Positions 16,195 to 24,243 of a stretch of 64,000 nucleotides of DNA are shown in pieces (the stretch's first letter is position 1; every line of letters begins with the position of its first letter). Origin of the DNA: an uncultured Eubacteriales bacterium (GTDB lineage: Bacteria > Bacillota > Clostridia > Oscillospirales > Oscillospiraceae); assembly GCA_900313925.1 (NCBI GenBank), contig OMTF01000012.1, forward strand, positions 1-64,000, written 5' to 3'. The notes below the pieces were generated by a model. It was given only the letters and a program-made list of their open reading frames with translations. It was not told the DNA's origin and did not search any database. Position numbers and translations under genes: made by a program.

Positions 16195-16623
16195 TTATCG
16201 GTCCCAGACTACGGGATTCTGCGCGGCATGCGGATGAGTGGGTCCGGCAAAGATTTTCAGCCGTTTCAGCTGCCACTGTGCGATGGTGTTCTTCTGCAGC
16301 ATGCCCCGTACGGCAAGACGCATAGCAAGCTCCGGCTTTTTCTCCATCAGGACTTTGTACTGCGTTTCCTTCAGACCGCCGGGCCAGCCGGAGTGCGTGC
16401 GGTAATATTTCTGTTCCAGCTTCTTGCCTGTCAGTACGGCGTCTTTTGCATTAATGATAATGACGTAATCTCCGCAGTCAACGTGCGGGGTATAATCCGG
16501 TTTCAGCTTGCCCCGAAGCAGGTCTGCGGCGGTTGCGGCCGTTTTGCCCATGGGCTTGCCGGCGGCATCAAGGATGTACCATTTGCGTTCTACGGTCTCC
16601 TTGGTCAACATTGTTGTGGACAT
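16195..16623 (-). CDS. rplM: Large ribosomal subunit protein uL13
   Basis: The start is the ATG at 16623 after GGAGGAAACGCA. The 142-residue uL13 has the expected RKWYILDAAGKPMGKTAA, GDYVIIINAKDAVLTGKK and MLQKNTIAQWQLKRLKIFAG. It precedes rpsI in the usual rplM-rpsI operon. A leader with stacked G+C-rich hairpins and a consensus promoter lie upstream. Confidence 0.98.
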   Translation of the reverse strand: MSTTMLTKETVERKWYILDAAGKPMGKTAATAADLLRGKLKPDYTPHVDCGDYVIIINAKDAVLTGKKLEQKYYRTHSGWPGGLKETQYKVLMEKKPELAMRLAVRGMLQKNTIAQWQLKRLKIFAGPTHPHAAQNPVVWDR

Positions 16624-16744
16624 TGCGTTTCCTCCATAGATTGTCATCACTGCCTTCGGCAGCGCTGTAGTGTACGGTTCTATGCGCCTTTCGGCGCGCG
16701 CTTTCGCGCTTCTCTTTTATAGCACAGTGAAATAGGACTGTCAA
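16624..16744 (-). promoter_or_regulatory. rplM-rpsI promoter and structured leader (possible L13 leader)
   Basis: On the minus strand -35 TTGACA (16744-16739), a 17-base spacer and -10 TATAAA (16721-16716). The leader then folds into three compact hairpins: GCGC GAAA GCGC, GCGCC GAAA GGCGC and CTGCC GAAG GCAG. Firmicutes rplM leaders are known to carry an L13-binding autoregulatory RNA. Assignment to that family is an inference from position and hairpins. Confidence 0.7.
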
Positions 16745-16847
16745 CAAAAATTCTGCCTCTGGTTTTCAATTCTCAAAAATTCTCCAAATAACTTAAAAAT
16801 GCTCCGAATATCTCAAATTAAAAATCATAAAACGACAAAAAAATCAA

Positions 16848-16890
16848 TTGACATTTATTTAGTTCAAAATTAAACTGTTCATTTGTGAAC
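16848..16890 (+). promoter_or_regulatory. Promoter and operator of the MarR-ABC exporter operon
   Basis: -35 TTGACA (16848-16853), a 17-base spacer and -10 TAAACT (16871-16876), followed at once by the perfect dyad GTTCATTTGTGAAC (16877-16890) and preceded by AGTTCAAAATTAAACT. Placement over the start site suits autorepression by the MarR protein. Confidence 0.75.
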
Positions 16891-16926
16891 TTTATCAGTA
16901 TTGAAAGTACGAAAAGGAGGCAGCCT

Positions 16927-17424
16927 ATGTCCTGGGATGGAACGGAAGTTCCGATAGGGTACCTGATTGCGACAACAAGCAGAGCCCTGAAACATTATTT
17001 TTTTGTGTTTCGGCGCCAAATGGATCTGGACGAATTCAGCTTTCCCGCTGGGCAGCTGATGATGCTGCTGGAACAGGAACCGGCACCGATGTGCCAGCGA
17101 GACATTGAAAAGGCGCTGCATATGAGCAAATCCTCCGTAACGGGACTCGTAAAGGCGCTGGAGAGGGAAGGATACCTCAGCAGGAACCCGGTTCCCGGAG
17201 ATGCAAGGCTGAAGAGACTTGTTCTGACCGAGAAAGGGCACCGGGCGAACCGACTCTGTGAGCAGAGCTTTCAGGAGGGAGAGCGGAACGTTGCGGATGT
17301 CCTGACGGAGCAGGAGAGACGGGAACTGCAGCGGATCTGCGGAAAGCTTCAGAACTTTGTGCAGGATAGGTTGAAGGAGGGCAGTTATGCTGAAAACGCT
17401 GACGGCGCAGATAAAAGAATATAA
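16927..17424 (+). CDS. MarR-family regulator
   Basis: Start ATG at 16927 after AGGAGGCAGCCT. The 165-residue winged helix includes QRDIEKALHMSKSSVTGLVK (recognition helix region) and the wing GDARLKRLVLTEKG. It overlaps the first ABC gene by 38 bases and is the first gene of a three-gene operon. It probably represses the operon until a toxic ligand binds. Confidence 0.92.
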   Translation: MSWDGTEVPIGYLIATTSRALKHYFFVFRRQMDLDEFSFPAGQLMMLLEQEPAPMCQRDIEKALHMSKSSVTGLVKALEREGYLSRNPVPGDARLKRLVLTEKGHRANRLCEQSFQEGERNVADVLTEQERRELQRICGKLQNFVQDRLKEGSYAENADGADKRI

Positions 17425-19135
17425 AAAGGACTCGCTCCTAAGTCCCCTCTATGTGGTACTGGAAGCCGTCATGGAAATGATCATTCCTTATATCATGTCA
17501 GCGATCATCGACCAGGGCGTTACCGCAGCGAATATGAGCGCGATATACAAATACGGAGCCTTAATGATCGTAGCCGCAGCCTGCGGCCTGCTGTTCGGCC
17601 TGCTGGGGGCGAAGACGTCCGCGCGGGCTTCTGCGGGATTCGCGAAAAATATCCGCTATGCACTGTATGATCATGTGCAGGACTTCAGTTTTAAGAATAT
17701 CGATAAATATTCAACGCCCGGGCTGATTACCCGGCTTACGACGGATGTTTCCAATCTGCAAAGCGCTTTTCTGGTTGTGATCCGTATGATGGTTCGAGCT
17801 CCGGCGAGCTTGATTATTGCCATGGCGATGACGTTCCTCATCAGCGCAAGGCTTGCCTTGATCTACCTTGCGGCAGCGGTCGTTCTGGGCATTATCATGT
17901 ACTTCCTTATTACGGCGGCAAACAAGCATTTCCAGATTGTTTTCGACCAGTATGACAGTCTGAACAGCAGCGTACAGGAAAATCTGACCGGCATTCGCGT
18001 TGTGAAATCCTTTGCCCGGGAGGACTATGAGAAAGATAAATTCCGCAGGGCAAACCAGAAGCTTTATACGGTATTTGTCAAAGCGGAAAGAGTGGTTTCC
18101 TGGACTTCGCCGGTAATGAACGCTACAGTTTACACCTGCATCCTTCTTATCAGCTGGTTCGGCGCACACATGATCGTTTCCAACACCCTGACGACGGGGG
18201 AACTGATGAGTGTTCTGACCTACTGCATGAATATTCTGATGAGCCTAATGATGCTTTCCATGGTTATGGTCATGATTACCATGTCGGCTGCCAGCGCCAG
18301 ACGTATCGCGGAAGTCCTGAACGAAAAACCGGACATTGCCGATCCGGACAGTGCAGTGACGGAAGTAGCGGATGGCTCCATTGCTTTTCACCACGTCGAT
18401 TTCTCTTATAGCGGGCGGCCGGACCATTTGGCGCTTCGTGATATAGATTTTTCTGTAAAACCCGGGGAAACCATTGGAATCCTTGGTGCGACCGGAAGCG
18501 GGAAAACCAGCCTCGTAAACCTGATTAACCGGATGTATGATGTGACGTCCGGAACGTTGGAAGTCGGAGGACAGGATGTCCGGAACTATGACCTGGAGGC
18601 TTTCCGGGATGCGGTGTCCGTCGTTCTGCAGAAAAACGAGCTGTTTTCCGGAACCGTTGAGGAAAACCTCCGCTGGGGAAAGTCGGATGCGAGCCTGGAG
18701 GACTGCCGACGTGCCTGCCGGCTGGCCTGCGCCGATGAATTTATTGAAAAGCTCCCGGACGGGTATCAGACGAAAGTGGAACGCGGCGGAGCCAATTTCT
18801 CCGGCGGTCAGAAGCAGAGGCTCTGCATTGCGAGAGCCTTGATGAAGAACCCGAAGATTCTGATTCTGGATGATTCTACCTCGGCCGTGGATACGGCAAC
18901 GGATGCCCGCATCCGGAAAGCCTTTAAGGAAGAAGTTCCGCAGATGACGAAAATTATTATCGCGCAGCGGATCGCTTCCGTACAGGATGCGGATCGAATT
19001 ATCGTGATGCAAAACGGCAGCATCGGAGCCATAGGGAGCCATGACCGGCTTCTGCAGACCAGCGCCGTATATCGAGACATTTATGAGGCACAAACGCTTG
19101 CAGGCGGCGACTTTGACGAGGGAGGCGATGCGTGA
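17387..19135 (+). CDS. ABC exporter half-transporter with degenerate ATP site
   Basis: The 582 residues hold an N-terminal six-helix ABC exporter membrane domain (to about residue 310) and a C-terminal nucleotide-binding domain with Walker A GATGSGKTS and signature FSGGQKQRL. Walker B is followed by Asp instead of Glu (LILDDSTSAVD) and the H-loop has Gln for His (IIAQRIASV). These changes are typical of the degenerate subunit in heterodimeric exporters (BmrCD or TM287/288 type). The ATG at 17387 follows GAAGGAGG. Its partner is the next gene. Confidence 0.93.
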   Translation: MLKTLTAQIKEYKKDSLLSPLYVVLEAVMEMIIPYIMSAIIDQGVTAANMSAIYKYGALMIVAAACGLLFGLLGAKTSARASAGFAKNIRYALYDHVQDFSFKNIDKYSTPGLITRLTTDVSNLQSAFLVVIRMMVRAPASLIIAMAMTFLISARLALIYLAAAVVLGIIMYFLITAANKHFQIVFDQYDSLNSSVQENLTGIRVVKSFAREDYEKDKFRRANQKLYTVFVKAERVVSWTSPVMNATVYTCILLISWFGAHMIVSNTLTTGELMSVLTYCMNILMSLMMLSMVMVMITMSAASARRIAEVLNEKPDIADPDSAVTEVADGSIAFHHVDFSYSGRPDHLALRDIDFSVKPGETIGILGATGSGKTSLVNLINRMYDVTSGTLEVGGQDVRNYDLEAFRDAVSVVLQKNELFSGTVEENLRWGKSDASLEDCRRACRLACADEFIEKLPDGYQTKVERGGANFSGGQKQRLCIARALMKNPKILILDDSTSAVDTATDARIRKAFKEEVPQMTKIIIAQRIASVQDADRIIVMQNGSIGAIGSHDRLLQTSAVYRDIYEAQTLAGGDFDEGGDA

Positions 19136-21093
19136 TGTGCGGAAAGCAGCCGATAAAACAGCCGACCAAGGCACAGCGCGAAGAGGCGGCGGCACGAAAC
19201 CCGGGGCAGATCATTCACCGCGTGATTCACTATATGCTGAAGCATTATCCGTTCCAGTATATTCTGGTTATTGTCTGCATTATTGCAACCGTCTTTGCCA
19301 GCATTCAGGGGACGCTTTTCCTGCAGACCCTGATTGACGATTATATCGTTCCCATTGCCAAGTCCGTGGCAGACGGCGGAACGGCGGACTATTCCGGCCT
19401 CCTGCGATCGATCCTGCGGGTCATGATTTTCTATGCGATCGGAGTGGTGGCGTCTTTCGCGCAGCGGCGGATCCTGATTCGCATATCGCAGGGAACGCTG
19501 CGTCAGCTTCGAAGGGATATTTTCGAGAAAATGGAATCGCTGCCTCTGCGGTATTTTGACACGAATTCCCACGGGCGCATCATGTCCATCTATACGAACG
19601 ATGTCGATACGATGAATCAGATGATCGGCGAGTCCATGCCGATGATGCTGATGAGTCTCCTGACGATCGTCGGCGTTCTGTACGGCATGATAAAGCTGAG
19701 TCCGGCACTGACGGGCGTAGCGCTGTTCATGGTTATAATAATGGCTTTCACCTCCGGAAAGACAGTAAAAGCCTCCAGCAGGTACTTTGTGGAGCAGCAG
19801 AAGCAGCTCGCTACGGTCAATGGGTATGTTGAGGAATATATTAACGGACAGAAGGTTGTAAAGGTTTTCAACCATGAGGATCAGTGCCGAGAGGATTTCC
19901 GGAAGATTAACGACGCTCTCTTCGATGCAGCATTCAACGCCAATTCCTATGCCAACTCCCTCGGACCGATCAATTCCCAGATGGGGAACCTGAGCTATGT
20001 TGTCTGCGTTACTGTCGGCGCACTGATGGCCATAACTGGATTCGGCGGCTTGTCACTGGGCGGTCTTGCGAGCTTTCTGACCTTTGTGAAGAACCTCAAT
20101 TCCCCGATTTCCCAGATCAGCATGCAGATGAATGCGGTGATTATGGGCATGGCCGGTGCGGAGCGCGTCTTCCGCTTTATGGACGAAAAGCCCGAAGAAG
20201 ATAACGGCTATGTTACGCTGGTTCGTGCAAAACAGAGCGAAAACGGAAGCCTGACGGAATGCGACGAACGAACCGGGACCTGGGCATGGAAAAATGCAAG
20301 GAAGGAAGACATGGCGCCCGAATATACGAAACTTTGCGGCGGCATTGTCATGGAACATGTAAATTTCGGCTATGAAGCGGAGCACCCGGTTTTGCACGAT
20401 ATCAATCTTTATGCCGATCCCGGGCAGAAAATCGCCTTTGTCGGCTCAACGGGCGCTGGAAAAACCACAATTATTAACCTGATCAACCGATTCTATGATG
20501 TTGATGACGGCGAGATTCGCTATGACGGAATCCGCGTCCGGGATATTAAGAAGCGGGATCTGCGGCGGTCGCTCGGAATGGTTCTGCAGGATACGCATCT
20601 GTTTACCAATACGGTTCGGGAAAATATCCGATACGGGCGTCTGGATGCGACCGACGAAGAAGTGGAAAACGCCGCGAAGCTTGCCAATGCGGATGGGTTT
20701 ATTAAGCGTCTGCCGGAAGGTTATGATACGATGCTGACAGGCGACGGAGCATCCCTTTCCCAGGGACAGAGGCAGCTTCTCTCCATCGCTCGGGCTGCGG
20801 TGGCCGATCCGCCGGCTTTGGTACTGGATGAAGCGACCAGCTCCATCGACACCTATACAGAACAGCTGGTTCAGGAAGGTATGGACCGCCTTATGAAAGG
20901 CCGTACGACATTTATCATCGCCCACCGGCTCTCCACCGTACGCAACGCAGACTGCATCATGGTTCTGGAGCAGGGGCGGATTATCGAGCGCGGGACGCAC
21001 AGCCAGCTGCTGGAAAAGCAGGGAAGATACTATGAGCTCTACACGGGAAACAAGCGCGCGGCACAGGCGATTCCAGAAGCCGAAAAGGCGTAA
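19135..21093 (+). CDS. ABC exporter half-transporter, catalytic partner
   Basis: The ATG at 19135 overlaps the stop of the preceding gene by one base; a GTG at 19132 is possible. The 652-residue protein has an ABC exporter membrane domain, then a nucleotide-binding domain with canonical Walker A GSTGAGKTT, signature LSQGQRQLL, Walker B with catalytic Glu (LVLDEATSSID) and H-loop His (IIAHRLSTV). An insertion between the membrane and ATPase domains (about residues 365-405, acidic, containing TGTWAWKNARKED) lengthens it, as seen in BmrD-like subunits. With the previous gene it should form a MarR-controlled multidrug or metabolite exporter. Confidence 0.93.
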   Translation: MCGKQPIKQPTKAQREEAAARNPGQIIHRVIHYMLKHYPFQYILVIVCIIATVFASIQGTLFLQTLIDDYIVPIAKSVADGGTADYSGLLRSILRVMIFYAIGVVASFAQRRILIRISQGTLRQLRRDIFEKMESLPLRYFDTNSHGRIMSIYTNDVDTMNQMIGESMPMMLMSLLTIVGVLYGMIKLSPALTGVALFMVIIMAFTSGKTVKASSRYFVEQQKQLATVNGYVEEYINGQKVVKVFNHEDQCREDFRKINDALFDAAFNANSYANSLGPINSQMGNLSYVVCVTVGALMAITGFGGLSLGGLASFLTFVKNLNSPISQISMQMNAVIMGMAGAERVFRFMDEKPEEDNGYVTLVRAKQSENGSLTECDERTGTWAWKNARKEDMAPEYTKLCGGIVMEHVNFGYEAEHPVLHDINLYADPGQKIAFVGSTGAGKTTIINLINRFYDVDDGEIRYDGIRVRDIKKRDLRRSLGMVLQDTHLFTNTVRENIRYGRLDATDEEVENAAKLANADGFIKRLPEGYDTMLTGDGASLSQGQRQLLSIARAAVADPPALVLDEATSSIDTYTEQLVQEGMDRLMKGRTTFIIAHRLSTVRNADCIMVLEQGRIIERGTHSQLLEKQGRYYELYTGNKRAAQAIPEAEKA

Positions 21094-21232
21094 TTCTATG
21101 CAGAAATTTTATTCTACCTATTGCTTCCGCGCTTTTTCTGCTCCATAATATGGTCCGAAAGAAACATACACTGGGCGACACCGCACGGTTCCTAAACGGG
21201 AGAGACGGCTCGGCTGCGAAAGGAAGGATACT

Positions 21233-22030
21233 ATGTCTAAAGAGGCAAAGGATACGATGACTTCGATTCTGGGCAAGCAGAAAACAAGCAGCATAATCAT
21301 AGCGATTCTTTCGATCATTCTCGGCATTGTTCTCATTATCTACAAGAACACCGCCGCGAACTGGTTTGTAAAGGTTGTCGGCATTCTGATGATTGCGGCT
21401 GCGGTGTACTATATTATTTCATTTTTCACTCGAGCCAGCAAAGATACCATCAGCCGAACAAATCTGGTTGTGGGCATCCTGCTTCTGATCCTTGGGATCT
21501 GGTTCCTGACGAGCTCAAACGTTGTGCTTCAGGTCGTACAGCTGATTGTTGGCGTGATTATCATTATGCAGGGTATTTTAGATCTGCAGGCGGCTTTGGC
21601 GATGAAGGATAACGAATACAGCAACTGGGGCATTTCTCTCTGCCTGGCTTTCGCAACGATTATTCTTGGCGTTCTGCTGATCTTTCTGCCCTTCAAAACG
21701 CTGGACGTACTGCTGGTGATGTTGGGCATTGTTCTTATCTTTGACGGTCTGTCGGATCTGTATATCATCGGTGTGTTTTCCAAAGCCGTAAAGACGGTAC
21801 GAAAAGCGGCAGCGGAAGCGGAACAGGAAGCGAACGCCATCGAAACGGAAGGCGAGGTCCTTCCGGATGATGAATTTGAGCCGGCTGGCGGCGCCGCAGC
21901 ATCGGACCCCTCCAAGGCAGATGCGGACGATGCTGAAAAAGCTTCCGCGCCTGCGGAAGCGGAGGAACACCGTACGGAAACGCCGACACAGCCGACCGAC
22001 GAACCGACAGAAGGGAAGTCGAAGGAATAG
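21233..22030 (+). CDS. DUF308 (HdeD-like) membrane protein with acidic tail
   Basis: The 265 residues start after GGAAGGATACT. Residues 15-185 hold six hydrophobic segments in three repeated pairs (for example IIIAILSIILGIVLIIY, then VVGILMIAAAVYYIISFF), the pattern of DUF308/HdeD proteins. A hydrophilic tail of about 75 residues, rich in Ala, Glu, Asp and Pro, is presumably cytoplasmic and disordered. The function is unknown; E. coli HdeD relates to acid stress. Confidence 0.75.
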   Translation: MSKEAKDTMTSILGKQKTSSIIIAILSIILGIVLIIYKNTAANWFVKVVGILMIAAAVYYIISFFTRASKDTISRTNLVVGILLLILGIWFLTSSNVVLQVVQLIVGVIIIMQGILDLQAALAMKDNEYSNWGISLCLAFATIILGVLLIFLPFKTLDVLLVMLGIVLIFDGLSDLYIIGVFSKAVKTVRKAAAEAEQEANAIETEGEVLPDDEFEPAGGAAASDPSKADADDAEKASAPAEAEEHRTETPTQPTDEPTEGKSKE

Positions 22031-22203
22031 CACGGTGGAATACGGCGGAGCCTCTGCAATGCGGAAAACTGGTGCTTTGGCGTGCCGGAACAGAGGATGG
22101 CTGTTTGGTGAAATCGCAGAAAATTTTTTCCGCTAAGCCCGGAAAGATCGTAATAATAACACATTGACAAACATTAGCATCGGTTTTATGCTAGGCAAAA
22201 CAA

Positions 22204-22237
22204 GGGCGTTTGAAAGAAATTTCAGACGCCCTTTTTT
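22204..22237 (+). terminator. Intrinsic terminator 1 upstream of amt
   Basis: GGGCGTTTGAAA, loop GAAA, TTTCAGACGCCC forms a 12-bp stem with one G-U pair, then TTTTTT. It can end the DUF308 gene transcript or attenuate the amt transcript. Confidence 0.85.
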
Positions 22238-22283
22238 GATAGAGTGAAAAAAACAGAGTATCTCACGCTAATTTCAGCAACGG

Positions 22284-22325
22284 CGCTGGACAGGAGCAGA
22301 AGCTTCTGCCAGCGTTTTTATTTTT
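22284..22325 (+). terminator. Intrinsic terminator-like hairpin 2 upstream of amt
   Basis: CGCTGG (22284-22289) pairs with CCAGCG (22309-22314), enclosing the palindrome CAGAAGCTTCTG, and is followed by TTTTTATTTTT. It ends only seven bases before the amt ribosome binding site. Confidence 0.65.
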
Positions 22326-22345
22326 ATGACAAGGAGAAGAGTGCT

Positions 22346-24094
22346 ATGGAAATTGACGTATCCACTGTTATCTGGGTTCTGCTGTGCGCGACGCTTGTTT
22401 ATTTTATGCAGGCGGGCTTCGCACTCTGTGAAGCCGGGCTCACGAGAGCGAAAAACACAGGAAACATCCTCATGAAAAACCTAATGGACTTCTGCATCGG
22501 AACCCCGTGCTTCTGGCTTGTAGGGTTCGGCCTGATGTTCAATGGACTGGGACCGGTGATCGGGCATCTGGATCCGGCCATTACGGCGAGCTATACGGCG
22601 GACAACAGCGTAGTGCCGCAGAATATGCCGCTCTGGGCGTATGTCATTTTCCAGACGGTTTTCTGCGCAACGGCGGCGACAATCGTTTCCGGGTCCATGG
22701 CGGAACGGACGAATTTCAAGGCGTACTGCATATACTCTGCCGTCATATCTCTACTGGTGTACCCTATCAGCGGACATTGGATATGGGGCGGCGGTTGGCT
22801 GGCGCAGCTGGGGTTCCACGATTTCGCGGGAAGTACCTGCGTACATATGGTAGGCGGGGTAATTGCTATGCTGGGAGCAGCTATGCTGGGCCCCCGCATC
22901 GGGAAGTACGACAGGAACGGGAAAGCGCGGGCGATTCCGGGACACAATATGACAGCGGTCGCACTTGGCGTTTTTATTCTATGGTTCTGCTGGTTCGGCT
23001 TTAACGGCGGCTCCACGGTTTCTATGGCCGATGAGACGGCTGCGGAAACGGCAAGTCTTGTCTTCGTGAACACAAACCTTGCGGCGGCGACTTCAACCGT
23101 TGTGGCCATGCTATTCACATGGTTACGCTACGGCAAGCCGGATGTCTCCATGACCATGAACGCGGCCCTGGCAGGCTTAGTGGCAATTACGGCACCCTGC
23201 GACTGCGTTACGCCAACCGGAGCCTTTATCATCGGCATAGTGGCAGGATTCCTTGTGGTTTTCAGCGTTGAATTCTTTGACAATGTTGCAAAAATCGACG
23301 ACCCGGTAGGAGCCATTTCCGTGCACGCAGTAAACGGCATCTGGGGCACGCTTGCAGTGGGGCTCTTTTCCACGGGTGCAGACGGCGTCGGCAAAGGACT
23401 GTTCTATGGAGGCGGCTTTATGCAGTTGGGAATCCAAGCTTTGGGATTTGCTTCCGTAGCAGCCTATGTCCTGACGGTCATGTTTATAGCCTTTACAATC
23501 ATTGACAAGACTGTGGGACTCCGAGTTCCGGAAGAAGTCGAAATCGAGGGCCTGGATATCCACGAGCATGGACTGGCATCCGCGTATTCCGGCTTTGCGA
23601 TCAGCGATGCGGCGGATATGACAGTGGATGTCAACGAAAATACGGACCTTGGCACGGATCAGTACAGCGAGGCGTCGGAGGCGCAGAAGCGAGCCGCCAT
23701 ACCGGTGCGGAGCGTAACGGCTCCCGTACCCACCGGAAGCAATGTTCACAATGTTGTTATTATCTGTCGTCTTTCCCGCTTCGATAAACTGAAAAGGGCT
23801 CTCAATGAGCAGGGTGTGACGGGAATGACGGTGGCGCAGGTAATGGGCTCCGGAATTCAAAAAGGTACGGATGAGCGCTATCGTGGCGTTGTAGTTGACT
23901 CGACCCTTCTGCCTAAAGTGAAGGTTGAAGTCGTGATTTCGAAGATCAGCGTGGATCACCTGATTGAAACGGTAAAGAAAGCTTTGTATACGGGACACAT
24001 CGGCGATGGAAAGATTTTTGTTTACGATGTGCAGAGAGTTGTAAAAGTCCGTACTGGGGAAGAAGGCTATGATGCCGTACAGGATGTAGAGTGA
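22346..24094 (+). CDS. amt: Ammonium transporter fused to a PII signalling domain
   Basis: Start ATG at 22346 after AAGGAGAAGAGTGCT. Residues about 1-400 form an Amt/Rh channel: ALCEAGLTRAKNTGNILMKN, GHWIWGGGWLAQLGFHDFAG (holding a pore His), and a second His in SVHAVNGIWGTLAVGLF. After a linker, residues about 466-582 are a complete PII domain, with the GMTV strand, a T-loop containing QKGTDERYRGVVVDSTLLPK, and the B-loop TGHIGDGKIFV. The usual Tyr51 uridylylation site of the T-loop is absent. PII normally blocks Amt in trans; fusion would make the gate part of the channel, responding to ATP, ADP and 2-oxoglutarate. Confidence 0.95.
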   Translation: MEIDVSTVIWVLLCATLVYFMQAGFALCEAGLTRAKNTGNILMKNLMDFCIGTPCFWLVGFGLMFNGLGPVIGHLDPAITASYTADNSVVPQNMPLWAYVIFQTVFCATAATIVSGSMAERTNFKAYCIYSAVISLLVYPISGHWIWGGGWLAQLGFHDFAGSTCVHMVGGVIAMLGAAMLGPRIGKYDRNGKARAIPGHNMTAVALGVFILWFCWFGFNGGSTVSMADETAAETASLVFVNTNLAAATSTVVAMLFTWLRYGKPDVSMTMNAALAGLVAITAPCDCVTPTGAFIIGIVAGFLVVFSVEFFDNVAKIDDPVGAISVHAVNGIWGTLAVGLFSTGADGVGKGLFYGGGFMQLGIQALGFASVAAYVLTVMFIAFTIIDKTVGLRVPEEVEIEGLDIHEHGLASAYSGFAISDAADMTVDVNENTDLGTDQYSEASEAQKRAAIPVRSVTAPVPTGSNVHNVVIICRLSRFDKLKRALNEQGVTGMTVAQVMGSGIQKGTDERYRGVVVDSTLLPKVKVEVVISKISVDHLIETVKKALYTGHIGDGKIFVYDVQRVVKVRTGEEGYDAVQDVE

Positions 24095-24150
24095 TTTCGC
24101 AAATGGGGGAAGCACAGACTCATCCCGCAGCCTGAAGCACGCAATAGGAA

Positions 24151-24184
24151 AGGAGGCTGCATTCTCTGAAGAATGCAGCCTCCT
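24151..24184. terminator. Bidirectional terminator between convergent genes
   Basis: AGGAGGCTGCATTC, loop TCTGAA, GAATGCAGCCTCCT: a perfect 14-bp stem between amt (+) and the symporter (-). T-rich bases follow on both sides, weakly. Confidence 0.8.
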
Positions 24185-24243
24185 TGTGGCGTTTTTAAGA
24201 ATTGTTGGTTTAATATATATCTTCTAGTGCTAGACGTTTCCGA

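Larger units (their letters stand above)
22164..22345 (+). promoter_or_regulatory. Promoter and attenuator-like leader of the ammonium transporter gene
   Basis: -35 TTGACA (22164-22169), 17-base spacer, -10 TATGCT (22187-22192). The transcript would start near 22199 and run straight into a hairpin with a six-T run (22204-22237), and then a second one with TTTTTATTTTT (22284-22325), before the ribosome binding site at 22332. An in-frame GTG frame from 22244 reads through the second hairpin into the transporter. Two terminators between promoter and gene imply control by antitermination. The first may simply end the preceding gene. Confidence 0.6.

Noticed and set aside
19081-19875. Long open frame on the strand opposite the second ABC gene
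   Set aside because: It is an antisense shadow of a high-confidence ABC transporter gene, with no family pattern of its own.
22199-22345. ANTAR-target dual-hexaloop RNA in the amt leader
   Set aside because: Neither hairpin shows the conserved hexaloop with A1 and G4 on good stems; kept only as a generic attenuator.
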